Assembly (NCBI RefSeq): GCF_002198735.1
Contig: NZ_MWLO01000145.1
Location: 1-64,000, forward strand
Source of the DNA: Ideonella sp. A 288
Lineage (GTDB): Bacteria > Pseudomonadota > Gammaproteobacteria > Burkholderiales > Burkholderiaceae_C
Length of the DNA: 64,000 nt
Direction of reading: 5' to 3'
Shown: one piece after another, positions 8,010 to 17,435 of the stretch
Position numbering within the stretch: position 1 is the stretch's first letter
Layout: the number at the start of each line of letters is the position of its first letter
Program-made: the position numbers and the translations under genes
The notes under the pieces: generated by a model
Told to the model about the DNA's origin: nothing
Seen by the model: the letters and a program-made list of their open reading frames with translations, nothing else
The model's database searches: none

Positions 8010-8819
8010 CTACTCGAGCGCCAGTTCCACCAGCAGCGGCAGATGGTCGGACATGCGCGCCCAGGCGGCCCCGCGCGGCACATGCGCCGACACGCACGAC
8101 AGGCCCCGGGTGTAGACGCGGTCGAGCGCGAACACCGGCACGCGCGATGGGAAGGTGCGCTGGCCGATCGGCCCGCCGGCGCGGGCACGCGACAGGCCGA
8201 TGCCGCGCATCGGCGCATCGAGGCGCTCGCCCCAGTCGTTGAAGTCGCCAGCCACCATCAGCGGCGCGCCCCGAGGCACCTCGACCGACAGGAACTCGGC
8301 CAGTCGCTCCACCTGTCGCACCCGGCTGGCATGGATGAGCCCGAAGTGCGCCACCACCACGTGCACCTCGATGCCCTGCCACTGCACCGGCACATGCAGC
8401 AGGCCGCGCTGCTCGAAGCGGTGGTCGCTGACGTCGTGGTGGCCCACCTCGCCGATGGGCCAGCGCGACAGCAGCGCGTTGCCGTGCTCGCCGTGCTTGG
8501 TCACCGCGTTCGTGCGATAGGCCACGGTGTAGCCCTCGGGCGCCAGGAAGTCGGCTTGGCCGCCCTCGGGCCAGCCCAGCAGCGTCTGGTCGAAGTGCAG
8601 CGCATCGCGCTTGTGGTACAGGCGCACCTCCTGCAGGCACACCAAGTCGGCGTCCAGCGCCTCGATGCCCAGGCCCAGGTTGTGGATCTCCAGGCGCTTT
8701 CCGGGCCCCATGCCGCGCACGCCCTTGTGGATGTTGTAGGTGGCGACGCGCAGGTGCTGGCTGCTGAACTGCGTGCTGGCGTGCTGGCGCGAGGGCGGGG
8801 CGAACTCGGAGTGGCGCAT
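8010..8819 (-). CDS. Endonuclease/exonuclease/phosphatase (EEP) family protein, YbhP-like
   Basis: The 269-residue protein has the EEP fold. Landmarks are LRVATYNIHKG near residue 24, the metal ligand in VCLQEVRLY near 61, VVVAHFGLIHASR near 162, AGDFNDWGE near 193 and the terminal SDHLPLLVELAL. It is likely a metal-dependent phosphodiesterase acting on nucleic acid or phospholipid headgroups. Synteny with clsB favours the YbhP branch, whose exact role is unknown. The frame is open to 9326, but the ATG at 8819 follows the nudB stop by 14 bp and begins just before the conserved domain, so it was chosen. Confidence 0.85.
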   Translation of the reverse strand: MRHSEFAPPSRQHASTQFSSQHLRVATYNIHKGVRGMGPGKRLEIHNLGLGIEALDADLVCLQEVRLYHKRDALHFDQTLLGWPEGGQADFLAPEGYTVAYRTNAVTKHGEHGNALLSRWPIGEVGHHDVSDHRFEQRGLLHVPVQWQGIEVHVVVAHFGLIHASRVRQVERLAEFLSVEVPRGAPLMVAGDFNDWGERLDAPMRGIGLSRARAGGPIGQRTFPSRVPVFALDRVYTRGLSCVSAHVPRGAAWARMSDHLPLLVELALE

Positions 8820-8833
8820 GGGTCGCTCGGTGG

Positions 8834-9298
8834 TCAGGCCGTGAAACGGGGCAGGTGCAGCACGGCTTCGGCGTTGCTGGGCGAGAAGCAGCGGTCGGCC
8901 GCCTCGCGCCAGGGCAGCCACAGGTGCTGAAGGTGCTCGCGCGGGTTCAGCGTCACCGGCGTGCCGGGCGGCACCACCAGGCCAAACACGTGCTCGGTGT
9001 TGTGGGTCACGCCGGGGGCATAGCGGTGGCGCCAGACGGGGTAGATCTCGTAGACATTGGACATTTGCCAGTCGCGCAGCGCCGTGGCCGGCACCTGCGC
9101 CGAGCCGATGGCGATGCCGGTCTCCTCGGCCACCTCGCGCACGCAGGTGTCGCGCAGCGGCTCGTCGGGCAGGTCTTTGGCGCCGGTGACGCTTTGCCAG
9201 AAACCAGGCTTGTCGGCGCGCTCGATCAGCAGCACCTCGAGCGCCGGGGTGTGGATGACCACCAGCACGCTCTCCGGGATCTTGAACGGGCGGCTCAT
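8834..9298 (-). CDS. nudB: Dihydroneopterin triphosphate diphosphatase (Nudix hydrolase)
   Basis: The 154-residue Nudix protein opens with MSRPFKIPESVLVVIHT. It has the Nudix box from Gly39, with the core REVAEETGI at 54-62. QSVTGAKD just before the box and the later TEHVFGLVVP are typical of NudB, which removes pyrophosphate from dihydroneopterin triphosphate in folate synthesis. The ATG at 9298 overlaps the stop of the upstream DAHP synthase (ATGA at 9295-9298). The enclosing frame is open to 9814, but that part is a shadow of the synthase gene. nudB near aspS is a common arrangement in Burkholderiales. Confidence 0.9.
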   Translation of the reverse strand: MSRPFKIPESVLVVIHTPALEVLLIERADKPGFWQSVTGAKDLPDEPLRDTCVREVAEETGIAIGSAQVPATALRDWQMSNVYEIYPVWRHRYAPGVTHNTEHVFGLVVPPGTPVTLNPREHLQHLWLPWREAADRCFSPSNAEAVLHLPRFTA

Positions 9299-10425
9299 CG
9301 TCCGGCCCGACGTTGCCGCACCGCACCGGCCAGTTGGCGCAGCAGCGGCGCCGTGTCGTCCCAGCCGATGCAGGCGTCGGTGACCGAGACGCCGGGCTTC
9401 AGGGCCTGGCCAGGCACCAGGTCCTGCCGGCCCTCGTGCAGGTGGCTCTCGACCATGACGCCGATGATGCGGCGCTCGCCGGCGGCCAGTTGCGCGGCGA
9501 CGTCGGCAGCCACCTCGATCTGCCGGCGGTGCTGCTTGGCCGAGTTGGCGTGCGAGCAGTCGATCATCACCTGCTCGCGCAGGCCCCCCTTGCGCAGCAC
9601 GGCGCAGGCCGCCTCCACGGCGGCGGCATCGTAGTTGGGCTGCCTGCCGCCGCGCAGGATGACGTGCCCGTCGTCGTTGCCACGGGTCTCGAAGATGGCG
9701 GCCACGCCCATCTTGGTCATGCCCATGAACGAGTGGGCGGCGGCGGCCGCCTGCAGCGCGTCGGCGGCCACCTGCACGCCGCCGTCGGTGCCGTTCTTGA
9801 AGCCCACCGGGCACGACAGGCCCGAGGCGAGCTGGCGGTGGCTCTGGCTCTCGGTGGTGCGGGCCCCGATGGCGCCCCAGGCGATCAGGTCGCTCACGTA
9901 CTGCGGCGACAGCAGGTCGAGGAACTCGGTGCCGGCCGGCAGGCCCAGCGCGCTGATGTCGAGCAGCAGCTCGCGCGCGCGGCGCAGCCCTTCGTTGATG
10001 CGGAAGCTGCCGTCCAGCCGAGGGTCGTTGATGTAGCCCTTCCAGCCGACGGTGGTGCGCGGCTTCTCGAAATACACGCGCATCACGACGATCAGGTCGT
10101 CGGCCAGCTCGGTGGACAGGCCCTGCAGCAGGCGCGCGTAGTGCATGGCCTGGTCGTGGTCGTGGATCGAGCAGGGGCCGACGACGGCCACGAGGCGGTC
10201 GTCCTGGCCATGCAGCACGCGGCCGATGGCCTGGCGGGTGCGGTCGACCAGCGCCTCGACCTCGGGCGTGACGGGCAGCTCTTCCAGCAGCACCGCGGGC
10301 GACACCAGGGCGCGCACGGCGGCGATGCGGGTGTCGTCGATGCGGGTGGTGTCGAGCGTGGCGGCGCCGGCGGGTGGCTGTGCGCCGGCTTCGTGGTCGT
10401 GGCGGAGATTGTCTGGAAGGCTCAT
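9295..10425 (-). CDS. aroG: 3-deoxy-7-phosphoheptulonate (DAHP) synthase, class I alpha
   Basis: The 376-residue protein matches AroF/G/H DAHP synthases over its whole length. Visible blocks are VVGPCSIHDHDQAMHYA, VYFEKPRTTVGWKGYINDP, GARTTESQSHRQLASG, PVGFKNGTDGG and CIGWDDTAPLLRQL. It condenses phosphoenolpyruvate with erythrose 4-phosphate, the first step of aromatic amino acid synthesis. The feedback class (Phe, Tyr or Trp) cannot be assigned from the sequence alone, so the aroG symbol is by closest resemblance. The gene overlaps nudB by ATGA and lies 33 bp downstream of the Doc toxin gene on the same strand. Confidence 0.93.
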   Translation of the reverse strand: MSLPDNLRHDHEAGAQPPAGAATLDTTRIDDTRIAAVRALVSPAVLLEELPVTPEVEALVDRTRQAIGRVLHGQDDRLVAVVGPCSIHDHDQAMHYARLLQGLSTELADDLIVVMRVYFEKPRTTVGWKGYINDPRLDGSFRINEGLRRARELLLDISALGLPAGTEFLDLLSPQYVSDLIAWGAIGARTTESQSHRQLASGLSCPVGFKNGTDGGVQVAADALQAAAAAHSFMGMTKMGVAAIFETRGNDDGHVILRGGRQPNYDAAAVEAACAVLRKGGLREQVMIDCSHANSAKQHRRQIEVAADVAAQLAAGERRIIGVMVESHLHEGRQDLVPGQALKPGVSVTDACIGWDDTAPLLRQLAGAVRQRRAGR

Positions 10426-10458
10426 GGTGGGTTGCTTTGCTTGCTGTCGATCAGCGGC

Positions 10459-10884
10459 TCAGCGCGTGGCGACGCGATCGCGCAGCCACGCGGCGAAGGT
10501 GGGTTCGTCGATTTCGCCAGCGGCGAGGCCGAACACCGCCACGGTGGCCTCGGCCTGCGATGCAGTGAGGCGGTGGCCGTTGAGCCCGAGGAACAAGCCC
10601 ACCGAGAGGAACGCCGCGCGCTTGTTGCCGTCGACGAACGGGTGGTTCTTGGCCAGTCCGAAGGCGTAGCTGGCGGCCAGCTCGGCCAGGTCCGGTTGGC
10701 CGTAGGCCGCCAGGTGCAAGGGGCGCGCCAACGCCGATTCGAGCAGACCCTCGTCGCGCAGGCCGGACGCACCGCCATGCATCGCCAGGCTCTCGTCGTG
10801 CAGCAGCGTGAGCAGCCGACGGTCGATCCACTTCCAGCCGGCATTGGCACCGCCGGCCGGCGGGCCCGATGCAGGCGCGCTCAC
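10459..10884 (-). CDS. doc: Death-on-curing (Doc/Fic family) toxin
   Basis: The 141-residue protein carries the Fic-fold motif HPFVDGNKRA at residues 81-90. Lysine stands where AMPylating Fic proteins have the second glycine. That feature marks the Doc branch, in which phage P1 Doc phosphorylates elongation factor Tu and stops translation. Length and the opening RRLLTLLHDESLAMHGG support Doc. The GTG start at 10884 overlaps the antitoxin TGA (GTGA at 10881-10884), as expected for a translationally coupled toxin-antitoxin pair. A later ATG would cut into the fold. Activity is inferred from the intact motif. Confidence 0.88.
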   Translation of the reverse strand: MSAPASGPPAGGANAGWKWIDRRLLTLLHDESLAMHGGASGLRDEGLLESALARPLHLAAYGQPDLAELAASYAFGLAKNHPFVDGNKRAAFLSVGLFLGLNGHRLTASQAEATVAVFGLAAGEIDEPTFAAWLRDRVATR

Positions 10885-11105
10885 TTGGCGAGCGCCCTGA
10901 AGGTGTCGCGGTATTCGCGCATGAACTCGCGTCCGATCTCGAGCTGCGCCTCGAAGCTGGGGTCGAGCGCGGTGAGCGCCACACCATCGGGGGTCTCGGT
11001 GACGTACAGCGTGTCACCCTTCTCCAGCTTCAGCTTGGCCAGCACTTCCTTGGGCAGGATGACGCCGACGGAATTGCCGATCTGGGTGAGCTTGAGGGCG
11101 TGCAT
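10881..11105 (-). CDS. AbrB/MazE-type antitoxin
   Basis: The 74-residue protein opens MHALKLTQIGNSVGVILPKE, the swapped-hairpin DNA-binding domain of the AbrB/MazE/SpoVT family. A charged C-terminal helix (residues 50-74) would wrap and neutralise the Doc toxin encoded directly downstream. AbrB-type antitoxins paired with Doc toxins differ from the P1 Phd/Doc pair. A GGAG ribosome site lies 9 bp before the ATG. A pair of GTTATA half-sites just upstream probably forms the autoregulatory operator. Confidence 0.87.
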   Translation of the reverse strand: MHALKLTQIGNSVGVILPKEVLAKLKLEKGDTLYVTETPDGVALTALDPSFEAQLEIGREFMREYRDTFRALAK

Positions 11106-11122
11106 GGCAGGAACTCCAGGTT

Positions 11123-11141
11123 GTTATAACAGATGTTATAC
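11123..11141. promoter_or_regulatory. Likely operator/promoter of the antitoxin-toxin operon
   Basis: GTTATAAC at 11123-11130 is a perfect palindrome, and a second, incomplete copy GTTATAC occurs at 11135-11141. This is an AT-rich island in otherwise GC-rich DNA, 18-36 bp upstream of the antitoxin start. Tandem half-sites overlapping a -10-like TATAAC fit autorepression by the AbrB-type antitoxin. Binding itself is inferred. Confidence 0.5.
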
Positions 11142-11218
11142 CAACCCGGAGCGCCTTGCGCAATCCGTGGGGGGCAAGAGCCCAGGCGGCGATCCGGCCG
11201 CCGCCTGGGACGGCGGGA

Positions 11219-13009
11219 TCAGCCCGCCGGCGTCGGGTTGCGCAGCCGGATGTGCAGTTCGCGCAACTGCTTCTCGTCGACCAGGCTCGGCGCACCGGTG
11301 AGCAGGCACTGCGCGCGCTGCGTCTTCGGGAAGGCGATGACGTCGCGGATCGACTCGGCCTTGGTCATCAGCGTGGCGATGCGGTCCAGGCCGAAGGCCA
11401 GGCCACCGTGCGGCGGCGCGCCATACTGCAGCGCGTCGAGCAGGAAGCCGAACTTCACCTGCTGCTCTTCCGGCGTGATATTGAGCGCCGAGAACACCTT
11501 GGCCTGCACGTCGGCGCGGTGGATCCGCACCGAGCCGCCGCCGATTTCCCAGCCGTTGAGCACCATGTCGTAGGCCTTGGCGATGCAGGCCCCGGGGTCG
11601 GTGTTCATCAGGTCTTCGTGGCCGTCCTTCGGCGCGGTGAACGGGTGGTGCACCGCATTCCAGCGGCCGGCCTCCTCGTCCTGCTCGAACATCGGGAAGT
11701 CGACCACCCACAGCGGCGCCCACTTGTCCTCGAACAGGCCGTGGTTGCGACCGAACTCGCTGTGGCCGATCTTCACGCGCAGCGCACCCAGCGCGTCGTT
11801 GACGACCTTGGCCTTGTCGGCGCCGAAGAAGATCAGGTCACCGTTGCAGGCGCCGGTGCGCGCCAGCACCTCGGCGATGGCCGCGTCGTTGAGGTTCTTG
11901 ACCACCGGGCTCTGCAGGCCGTCGCGGCCCTTGCCGGCGTCGTTGACCTTGATCCAGGCCAGGCCCTTGGCGCCGTAGATCTTGACGAACTCGGTGTAGG
12001 CGTCGATCTCGCCCCGGCTCATCTCGGCCCCGCCCGGCACGCGCAGCGCGGCCACTCGGCCGCCCTTGGCCATCGCCGGCGTCGAGAAGACCTTGAAGTC
12101 CACCGTCTTCATCACGTCGGTGAGTTCGGTGAACTGCAGCTTGACGCGCAGGTCGGGCTTGTCCGAGCCGAACTTGTGCATCGCGTCGGCGTAGGTCATC
12201 TCGGCATACACCGGCAGTTCCACGCCCATGGTCTTGCGGAACACGGTGCGGATCATGGCCTCGGTGATGGCGCGGATTTCCTGCTCGTCGAGGAACGAGG
12301 TCTCGATGTCGATCTGGGTGAACTCGGGCTGCCGGTCGGCTCGCAGGTCTTCGTCGCGGAAGCACTTGGTGATCTGGTAGTAACGGTCGAAGCCCGCCAC
12401 CATCAGCAACTGCTTGAACAGCTGCGGGCTCTGCGGCAGCGCGAAGAACGCGCCATCGTGCACGCGGCTGGGCACGAGGTAGTCGCGCGCGCCCTCGGGC
12501 GTGCTCTTGGTGAGCATCGGCGTCTCGATGTCGATGAAGCCCTGCTCGTCGAGGAACTTGCGCACCTCGATCGCCACGCGGTAGCGCAGCATCAGGTTCT
12601 TCTGCATCGCCGGGCGGCGCAGGTCGAGCACGCGGTGCGTCAGGCGCACGGTCTCGGACAGGTTCTCGTCGTCGAGCTGGAACGGCGGCGTGACGCTGGG
12701 GTTCAGCACGTCGAGTTCGAGCGCCAGCACCTCGATCTTGCCGCTGACGAGGTTGCTGTTCTCGGTGCCGCTGGGCCGCGCACGCACCTTGCCGACGACC
12801 TTCAGGCAGAACTCGTTGCGCACGCCCTCGGCGGTGGCAAACATCTCGGGGCGGTCGGGGTCGCAGACGATCTGCACCAGGCCTTCGCGGTCGCGCAGGT
12901 CGATGAAGATCACGCCGCCGTGGTCGCGGCGCCGATGGGCCCAGCCCATCAGGGTGACGGTCTGGCCCATCAGCGCTTCGCTGACCAGGCCGCAGTAGGT
13001 GGTTCTCAT
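11219..13009 (-). CDS. aspS: Aspartate--tRNA ligase
   Basis: The 596-residue protein has the full bacterial AspRS layout. The N-terminal OB fold ([20 protein letters not shown]) binds the anticodon. The class II catalytic core follows, with motif 2 around [19 protein letters not shown], a GAD insertion domain and motif 3 [12 protein letters not shown] near the C terminus. It charges tRNA-Asp in the cytoplasm; many betaproteobacterial forms also charge tRNA-Asn, which cannot be decided here. The ATG at 13009 has a GGAG site 8 bp upstream. DUF502 and fmdB lie upstream on the same strand, an order conserved in Burkholderiales. Confidence 0.97.
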   Translation of the reverse strand: MRTTYCGLVSEALMGQTVTLMGWAHRRRDHGGVIFIDLRDREGLVQIVCDPDRPEMFATAEGVRNEFCLKVVGKVRARPSGTENSNLVSGKIEVLALELDVLNPSVTPPFQLDDENLSETVRLTHRVLDLRRPAMQKNLMLRYRVAIEVRKFLDEQGFIDIETPMLTKSTPEGARDYLVPSRVHDGAFFALPQSPQLFKQLLMVAGFDRYYQITKCFRDEDLRADRQPEFTQIDIETSFLDEQEIRAITEAMIRTVFRKTMGVELPVYAEMTYADAMHKFGSDKPDLRVKLQFTELTDVMKTVDFKVFSTPAMAKGGRVAALRVPGGAEMSRGEIDAYTEFVKIYGAKGLAWIKVNDAGKGRDGLQSPVVKNLNDAAIAEVLARTGACNGDLIFFGADKAKVVNDALGALRVKIGHSEFGRNHGLFEDKWAPLWVVDFPMFEQDEEAGRWNAVHHPFTAPKDGHEDLMNTDPGACIAKAYDMVLNGWEIGGGSVRIHRADVQAKVFSALNITPEEQQVKFGFLLDALQYGAPPHGGLAFGLDRIATLMTKAESIRDVIAFPKTQRAQCLLTGAPSLVDEKQLRELHIRLRNPTPAG

Positions 13010-13133
13010 GGGGGCACTCCAGTACTGGATGTTCGGTGGACGTGCGGCTCGACGCCTGGGGCGGGCCGCGGGTTTCGTGTCGGCGGCTGGGGCCCCGGTC
13101 GGGAGCCCTCCGGGCCGAACGCCTGCCTGGCGC

Positions 13134-13793
13134 TCAGCCCACCGGATTGGGGTCGGCCCCCTCCGGCCGCGCGGAGGCGCTGGCCGGGGGCGCGACGACG
13201 CCCATCGAGATGATGTACTTCAGCGCCTCGTCGACGCTCATGGACAGCGGCCGCACCGACGTGCGCGGCATCATCAGGAAGAAACCCGAGGTCGGGTTCG
13301 GCGTGGTCGGCACGTACAGGCTCACATGCTCGCTCTGCAGGTGCCGCGCCACCTCGCCGCTGGGCTTTCCGGTGACGAAGGCGATGGTCCACGAGCCGGC
13401 ATGCGGGTACTGCACCAGCACGGCCTCGCGGAAGGCGTTGCCGTTGCTGGAAAACAGCGTATCGGACACCTGCTTGACCGAGCTGTAGATCGACTTGACG
13501 ATCGGGATGCGGCCCATCAGCGCGTCCCACTGGCGCACCCACCACTGGCCGAAGATGTTGGTGACGAACACGCCGGTGAGCAGCATCAGCACCAGCATCA
13601 CCAGCACGCCCAGGCCAGGCACGTGGCGCAGTTGCTCGATCAGGCTGTCCAACCCGGCCGGGAGCACCGCCTGCGAGAGGGTGAGCAACCACATGAACAC
13701 GCCGTCCATCAGACCGAGCAGCCACAGCAGCACCCAGATGGTGATGGCCAAAGGCATCCAGACCAGCAGGCCTGCGATCGCGTATTTCTTCAC
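13134..13793 (-). CDS. DUF502 family membrane protein
   Basis: The 219-residue protein starts with GTG and opens [20 protein letters not shown]. It has two hydrophobic segments near residues 5-30 and 55-80, then a soluble part with [17 protein letters not shown] and [16 protein letters not shown]. These are the hallmarks of the DUF502 family, integral inner-membrane proteins of unknown role. It lies between fmdB (30 bp upstream) and aspS (124 bp downstream), the usual location of this family in Burkholderiales. The last 15 or so residues are Pro/Ala-rich and not conserved. Confidence 0.88.
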   Translation of the reverse strand: MKKYAIAGLLVWMPLAITIWVLLWLLGLMDGVFMWLLTLSQAVLPAGLDSLIEQLRHVPGLGVLVMLVLMLLTGVFVTNIFGQWWVRQWDALMGRIPIVKSIYSSVKQVSDTLFSSNGNAFREAVLVQYPHAGSWTIAFVTGKPSGEVARHLQSEHVSLYVPTTPNPTSGFFLMMPRTSVRPLSMSVDEALKYIISMGVVAPPASASARPEGADPNPVG

Positions 13794-13823
13794 CGGGCGG
13801 CTTTCGGGCGGTCCGGCGAGCGG

Positions 13824-14180
13824 TCAGTGGCAGGCACAGGAGCCGCCACACGAGCCGGCCGAGGCGGACGGGCCGTCGGCCGACTTGCTGTCGGTCTTCG
13901 CCTCGGTCTTCACGTCGGTCTTGGTGTCGGTCTTCGGGTCGGCCTTGGCCAAACCGGCTTCGGCCGGGGTCGCCGCGCCAGCGGCGGGCGCTGCCGCGCC
14001 GCCCTTGAAATCGGTGGCGTACCAGCCCGAGCCCTTGAGCTGGAAGCCGGCGGCCGTCACCTGCTTCGAGAACGTCTCCGCGCCGCAGGCCGGACAGGTG
14101 CTGAGCATCGGGTCGGACAGCTTCTGCAGCACATCCTTGGCGTGGCCGCAGGCGGAGCAACGGTAAGCGTAGATCGGCAT
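13824..14180 (-). CDS. FmdB family zinc-ribbon protein with long charged tail
   Basis: The 118-residue protein starts MPIYAYRCSACGHAKDVLQK and has two CxxC pairs (Cys8/Cys11 and CPAC), forming the FmdB-type zinc ribbon. LKGSGWYATDFKG follows, as in the family. Residues 65-105 form an Ala-rich and then repetitive Lys/Thr/Asp stretch (KTDTKTDVKTEAKTDSK), and the protein ends CGGSCACH, a possible second metal site. The function of FmdB proteins is not established. The ATG at 14180 fits the family; the frame upstream to 14276 is not conserved. Confidence 0.87.
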   Translation of the reverse strand: MPIYAYRCSACGHAKDVLQKLSDPMLSTCPACGAETFSKQVTAAGFQLKGSGWYATDFKGGAAAPAAGAATPAEAGLAKADPKTDTKTDVKTEAKTDSKSADGPSASAGSCGGSCACH

Positions 14181-14288
14181 GACCAAGCCCTCGGGGCAAA
14201 ACCCGAAATTATAGAGGCGCCCCTGGGCGCCATGCGGTAGCGCCCCGCACGCACGGTGTCGACACACTGCCCGCAAGGGGCCAAGCGA

Positions 14289-15809
14289 TCAGTGGCGCGG
14301 GCCGGGCGCGCGGTGATGCGTCGCGTGGCTTCCCGCGTGATGCGGGTGATGCGCGGGGTGTTGGGCATGCCGCAGGGCCATCTCGATCGAGCTGCCCTGG
14401 TTGTGCAGCACCTGCGGCGCCAGCGAGCCCAGGAGCATGCCGATGGCCGAGGCGAAGAGGCCCACCAGGTTGGGCGGCACCAGGGCCTCCGGGGCCACCA
14501 CGCTGGCGCCCAACCAGCAGCCGATGCCGAACACGATCGACAGCAGGGCCCCCTGGGTGGACGCGCGCTTCCAGTAGGCCCCGGCCAGCAACGGCACGAA
14601 CGCGCCGGCCAGGGTGACGTTGTAGGCGTTCTGCACCATCTCGTACATGGTGCTCTTGCTGTTCAGCGCGAACAGCAGCGCCCCGGCGGTGAAGGTGACC
14701 AGGATGATGCGCAGCGTCAGCAGGAACTGCCGGTCGCCCATGTGCGGCACGAAGGGCCGCAACACGTTCTCGGTGAAGATGGCCGTCGGCGCCAGCAGCG
14801 CCCCGCTGGCGGTGGACAGGATGGCCGACAGCAGCGCGCCGAAGAACATGATCTGCGCCCACATCGGCATCTTGCCGAGCACCAGATCGGGCAGGATGCG
14901 CTGGATGACCCGGGCATCCTCGTCGGCAAACAGCGCCGCCAGTTCGGGGTAGGCCACCAGCGCCGCGTAGGCGATGAAGATTGGCACGAACGCGAAGCAG
15001 AAGTAGATCAGGCCGCCGAGGATGGTGCCCCGGACCGCCGTCTGCTCGTTCTTGGCGCTGGTCATGCGCTGGAACACGTCCTGTTGCGGGACGGACCCGA
15101 ACGCAAAGGCGAAGAACGCGCCGGCCATGACCCACCAGCCCTTGGCATCCTCGGGGAAGAAATTGAACTTGCCTTCGGCGCTGGCCTGGGCGATGACCTT
15201 GGCAGGGCCCCCGGCCAGGTCACCCACCAGCACGGCGACGAGTGTCAGGCCGATGACGATGACCACCGTCTGAAACAGGTCGGTGAAGGCCACCGACCAC
15301 ATGCCGCCGAAGATGGTGTAGATCAGCACCACGCCGCCGCCCAAGACGATGGCATGGTTGAGTTCGATCGCGCCCCCCGACAGCACATGGATGACCAGGC
15401 CGAGCGCCGTCATCTGCGCCGAGGTCCAGCCCAGGTACGACAGCGTGATGGCCACGCTCGTCATCACCTCCACCAGCTTGCCGTAGCGCTGCTTGTAGAA
15501 GTCGCCGATGGTGAGCAGGTTCATGCGGTAGAACAGGCGCGCGAACAGCAGCGCCGCGATCACAAGGCACACCGCGGCGCCAAACGGATCGCCCGGGATG
15601 CCGCCAAGCCCGTCCTTGGCGAAGGTGGCCGACACCGACAGCACCGTCTCGGCACCGAACCAGGTGGCAAACACCGTCGCCACGTTCATATACAGCGGCA
15701 GGCTGCGGCCGGCGACCAGGAAGTCCTTGGAGTTGTGCACGCGGCGGGCGGCGATCAGGCCGATGCCGATGGTGACGACGAGGTACAAGGCGACAAACGT
15801 GATCAGCAC
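14289..15809 (-). CDS. Sodium:solute symporter (SSS family)
   Basis: The 506-residue protein has about 13 hydrophobic helices and the SSS landmarks SKDFLVAGRSLPLYMN, TWFGAETVLS, GDFYKQRYGK, TIFGGMWSVAFTDLFQ and LSAILSTASGALLAPTAIF. It is an inner-membrane sodium-driven importer; the substrate is not evident. It starts with GTG. The C-terminal 30 residues are unusually His-rich (14 histidines) and follow the last helix. Genomic position between ubiB and fmdB differs from the plain ubiB-fmdB order expected in related genomes. It could be an extra gene or a lineage-specific neighbour. Confidence 0.9.
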   Translation of the reverse strand: MLITFVALYLVVTIGIGLIAARRVHNSKDFLVAGRSLPLYMNVATVFATWFGAETVLSVSATFAKDGLGGIPGDPFGAAVCLVIAALLFARLFYRMNLLTIGDFYKQRYGKLVEVMTSVAITLSYLGWTSAQMTALGLVIHVLSGGAIELNHAIVLGGGVVLIYTIFGGMWSVAFTDLFQTVVIVIGLTLVAVLVGDLAGGPAKVIAQASAEGKFNFFPEDAKGWWVMAGAFFAFAFGSVPQQDVFQRMTSAKNEQTAVRGTILGGLIYFCFAFVPIFIAYAALVAYPELAALFADEDARVIQRILPDLVLGKMPMWAQIMFFGALLSAILSTASGALLAPTAIFTENVLRPFVPHMGDRQFLLTLRIILVTFTAGALLFALNSKSTMYEMVQNAYNVTLAGAFVPLLAGAYWKRASTQGALLSIVFGIGCWLGASVVAPEALVPPNLVGLFASAIGMLLGSLAPQVLHNQGSSIEMALRHAQHPAHHPHHAGSHATHHRAPGPRH

Positions 15810-15881
15810 GATCGACTCCGCAGGCGACGAGGACGGAAAACCGGGCGGGAGTTTAGTCGGCGATCGCCGCAGATGTGCGAA

Positions 15882-17432
15882 TCACCACCCTCGCCACTGC
15901 ATCAGCAGGCGGGTGGCGAGCGCCCCGACGATGAAGCCGACGGCGCCGAACAGCACCGCCTGCAGCAGGCGGTTGGTGCGCCGCTGCTCGGCCAGCAGGG
16001 CGAGCAGCGCCGGATCGGCCTCCCGACGCTGCTCCAGCGCCTGGTGCACCAGACGGGGCAGTTCGGGCAGCAGTTGCGCATAGCGCGGCGCCTCGTGCTT
16101 CAGCCGCTCGACGAAGCCCTTCCAACCCACCTGCCGGTGCATCCACTGCTCGAGGAAGGGCTTGGCGGTGTTCCACAGGTCGAGCTCCGGATCGAGCTGC
16201 CGGCCCAGGCCCTCGATGTTGAGCAGGGTCTTCTGCAGCAGCACCAGCTGGGGCTGGATCTCGACGTTGAAGCGGCGCGAGGTCTGGAACAGCCGCATCA
16301 GCACCTGGCCCAGCGAGATGTCCTTCAGGGGCCGGTCGAAGTGGGGCTCGCACACCGCGCGGATGGCCCCTTCGAGCGAATCGACCCGGGTGTTGGGTGG
16401 CACCCAGCCGCTCTCGACGTGCAGCTCGGCCACGCGCTTGTAGTCGCGCTGGAAGAAGGCCAGGAAGTTCTGCGCCAGGTATTCCTTGTCCCACTCGGTG
16501 AGCGTGCCGATGATGCCGAAGTCGAGCGCGATGTAGCGGCCAAAGGTGGCCGGCTCGATGCTCACCTGGATGTTGCCCGGGTGCATGTCGGCGTGGAAGA
16601 AGCCGTCGCGGAAGACCTGGGTGAAGAAGATCGTGACGCCATCGCGGGCCAGCTTGGGGATGTCGACGCCGGCCTCGCGCAGGCGGTCGATCTGGCTGAT
16701 CGGCACGCCCTTCATGCGCTCCATCACCATCACGGTGGGGGTGCACAGCTCCCACACCATCTCGGGCACCATGACCAGCTTCAGGTCCTGCATGTTGCGG
16801 CGCAGCTGCGCGGCGTTGGCGGCCTCGCGCACCAGGTCGAGCTCGTCGTGCAGGTAGACGTCGAACTCGGCCACCACCTCGCGCGGCTTCAGCCGCTTGC
16901 CGTCGGTCCAGACGCGCTCGACCACGCCGGCCAGCGTGTACAAGAGCTTCAGGTCGTGGTCGATGATGCCCAGCATGCTGGGGCGCAGCACCTTGACGGC
17001 CACCTCCCGGCCATCCTTCAGCACGGCGAAGTGCACCTGCGCGATGGACGCGCTGGCCACCGGGTCGGTGTCGAACTGGCTGAACACCTCCTCGATGCGC
17101 CGGCCGAAGGCCTTCTCGACCAGCGCCCGCGACTGGTCGCTGGGGAACGGCGGCACCCGGTCCTGCAGCCGGGCGAGTTCGTCGGCCACGTCCAGCGGCA
17201 ACAGGTCGCGACGCGTCGACAGCACCTGGCCGAACTTGACGAAGATGGGGCCGAGCCGTTCCAGCGCCATGCGCAGGCGCTCGCCACGCGGCGCCTGCAG
17301 CTGGCGCCCGAAGGTGGCCACGCGCACCAGCGCGCGCACCCACCGCTGCCGGAAGCCCGACATCGCCACCTCGTCCAGGCCGAAGCGCAGGACGGTGAAG
17401 GTGATGGTGAACAGCCGGAAGAAATGACCCAT
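15882..17432 (-). CDS. ubiB: UbiB protein kinase-like ubiquinone biosynthesis factor
   Basis: The 516-residue protein matches UbiB of the ABC1/ADCK family. It has the family KxGQ block ([16 protein letters not shown]) near residue 55, the Ala-rich loop [14 protein letters not shown] near 127, VKVLRPSM with the ATP-site lysine, [10 protein letters not shown] (catalytic loop) and [10 protein letters not shown] (metal-binding DFG). A hydrophobic segment at the C terminus anchors it in the inner membrane. It is needed for aerobic ubiquinone synthesis, probably as an ATPase that supports the Ubi complex. ubiJ is 3 bp upstream. ubiE, often close by, is 33 kb away in this window. Confidence 0.95.
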   Translation of the reverse strand: MGHFFRLFTITFTVLRFGLDEVAMSGFRQRWVRALVRVATFGRQLQAPRGERLRMALERLGPIFVKFGQVLSTRRDLLPLDVADELARLQDRVPPFPSDQSRALVEKAFGRRIEEVFSQFDTDPVASASIAQVHFAVLKDGREVAVKVLRPSMLGIIDHDLKLLYTLAGVVERVWTDGKRLKPREVVAEFDVYLHDELDLVREAANAAQLRRNMQDLKLVMVPEMVWELCTPTVMVMERMKGVPISQIDRLREAGVDIPKLARDGVTIFFTQVFRDGFFHADMHPGNIQVSIEPATFGRYIALDFGIIGTLTEWDKEYLAQNFLAFFQRDYKRVAELHVESGWVPPNTRVDSLEGAIRAVCEPHFDRPLKDISLGQVLMRLFQTSRRFNVEIQPQLVLLQKTLLNIEGLGRQLDPELDLWNTAKPFLEQWMHRQVGWKGFVERLKHEAPRYAQLLPELPRLVHQALEQRREADPALLALLAEQRRTNRLLQAVLFGAVGFIVGALATRLLMQWRGW

Positions 17433-17435
17433 CGG

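Noticed and set aside
8834-9814. NudB with a 172-residue N-terminal extension
   Set aside because: The extension is an alternative frame of the DAHP synthase gene; the ATG at 9298 matches the family and overlaps the upstream stop.
11123-11141. A recombination or attachment site at the toxin-antitoxin pair
   Set aside because: No matching copy flanks the other end of the pair near 10459, and no integrase or tRNA gene is nearby.
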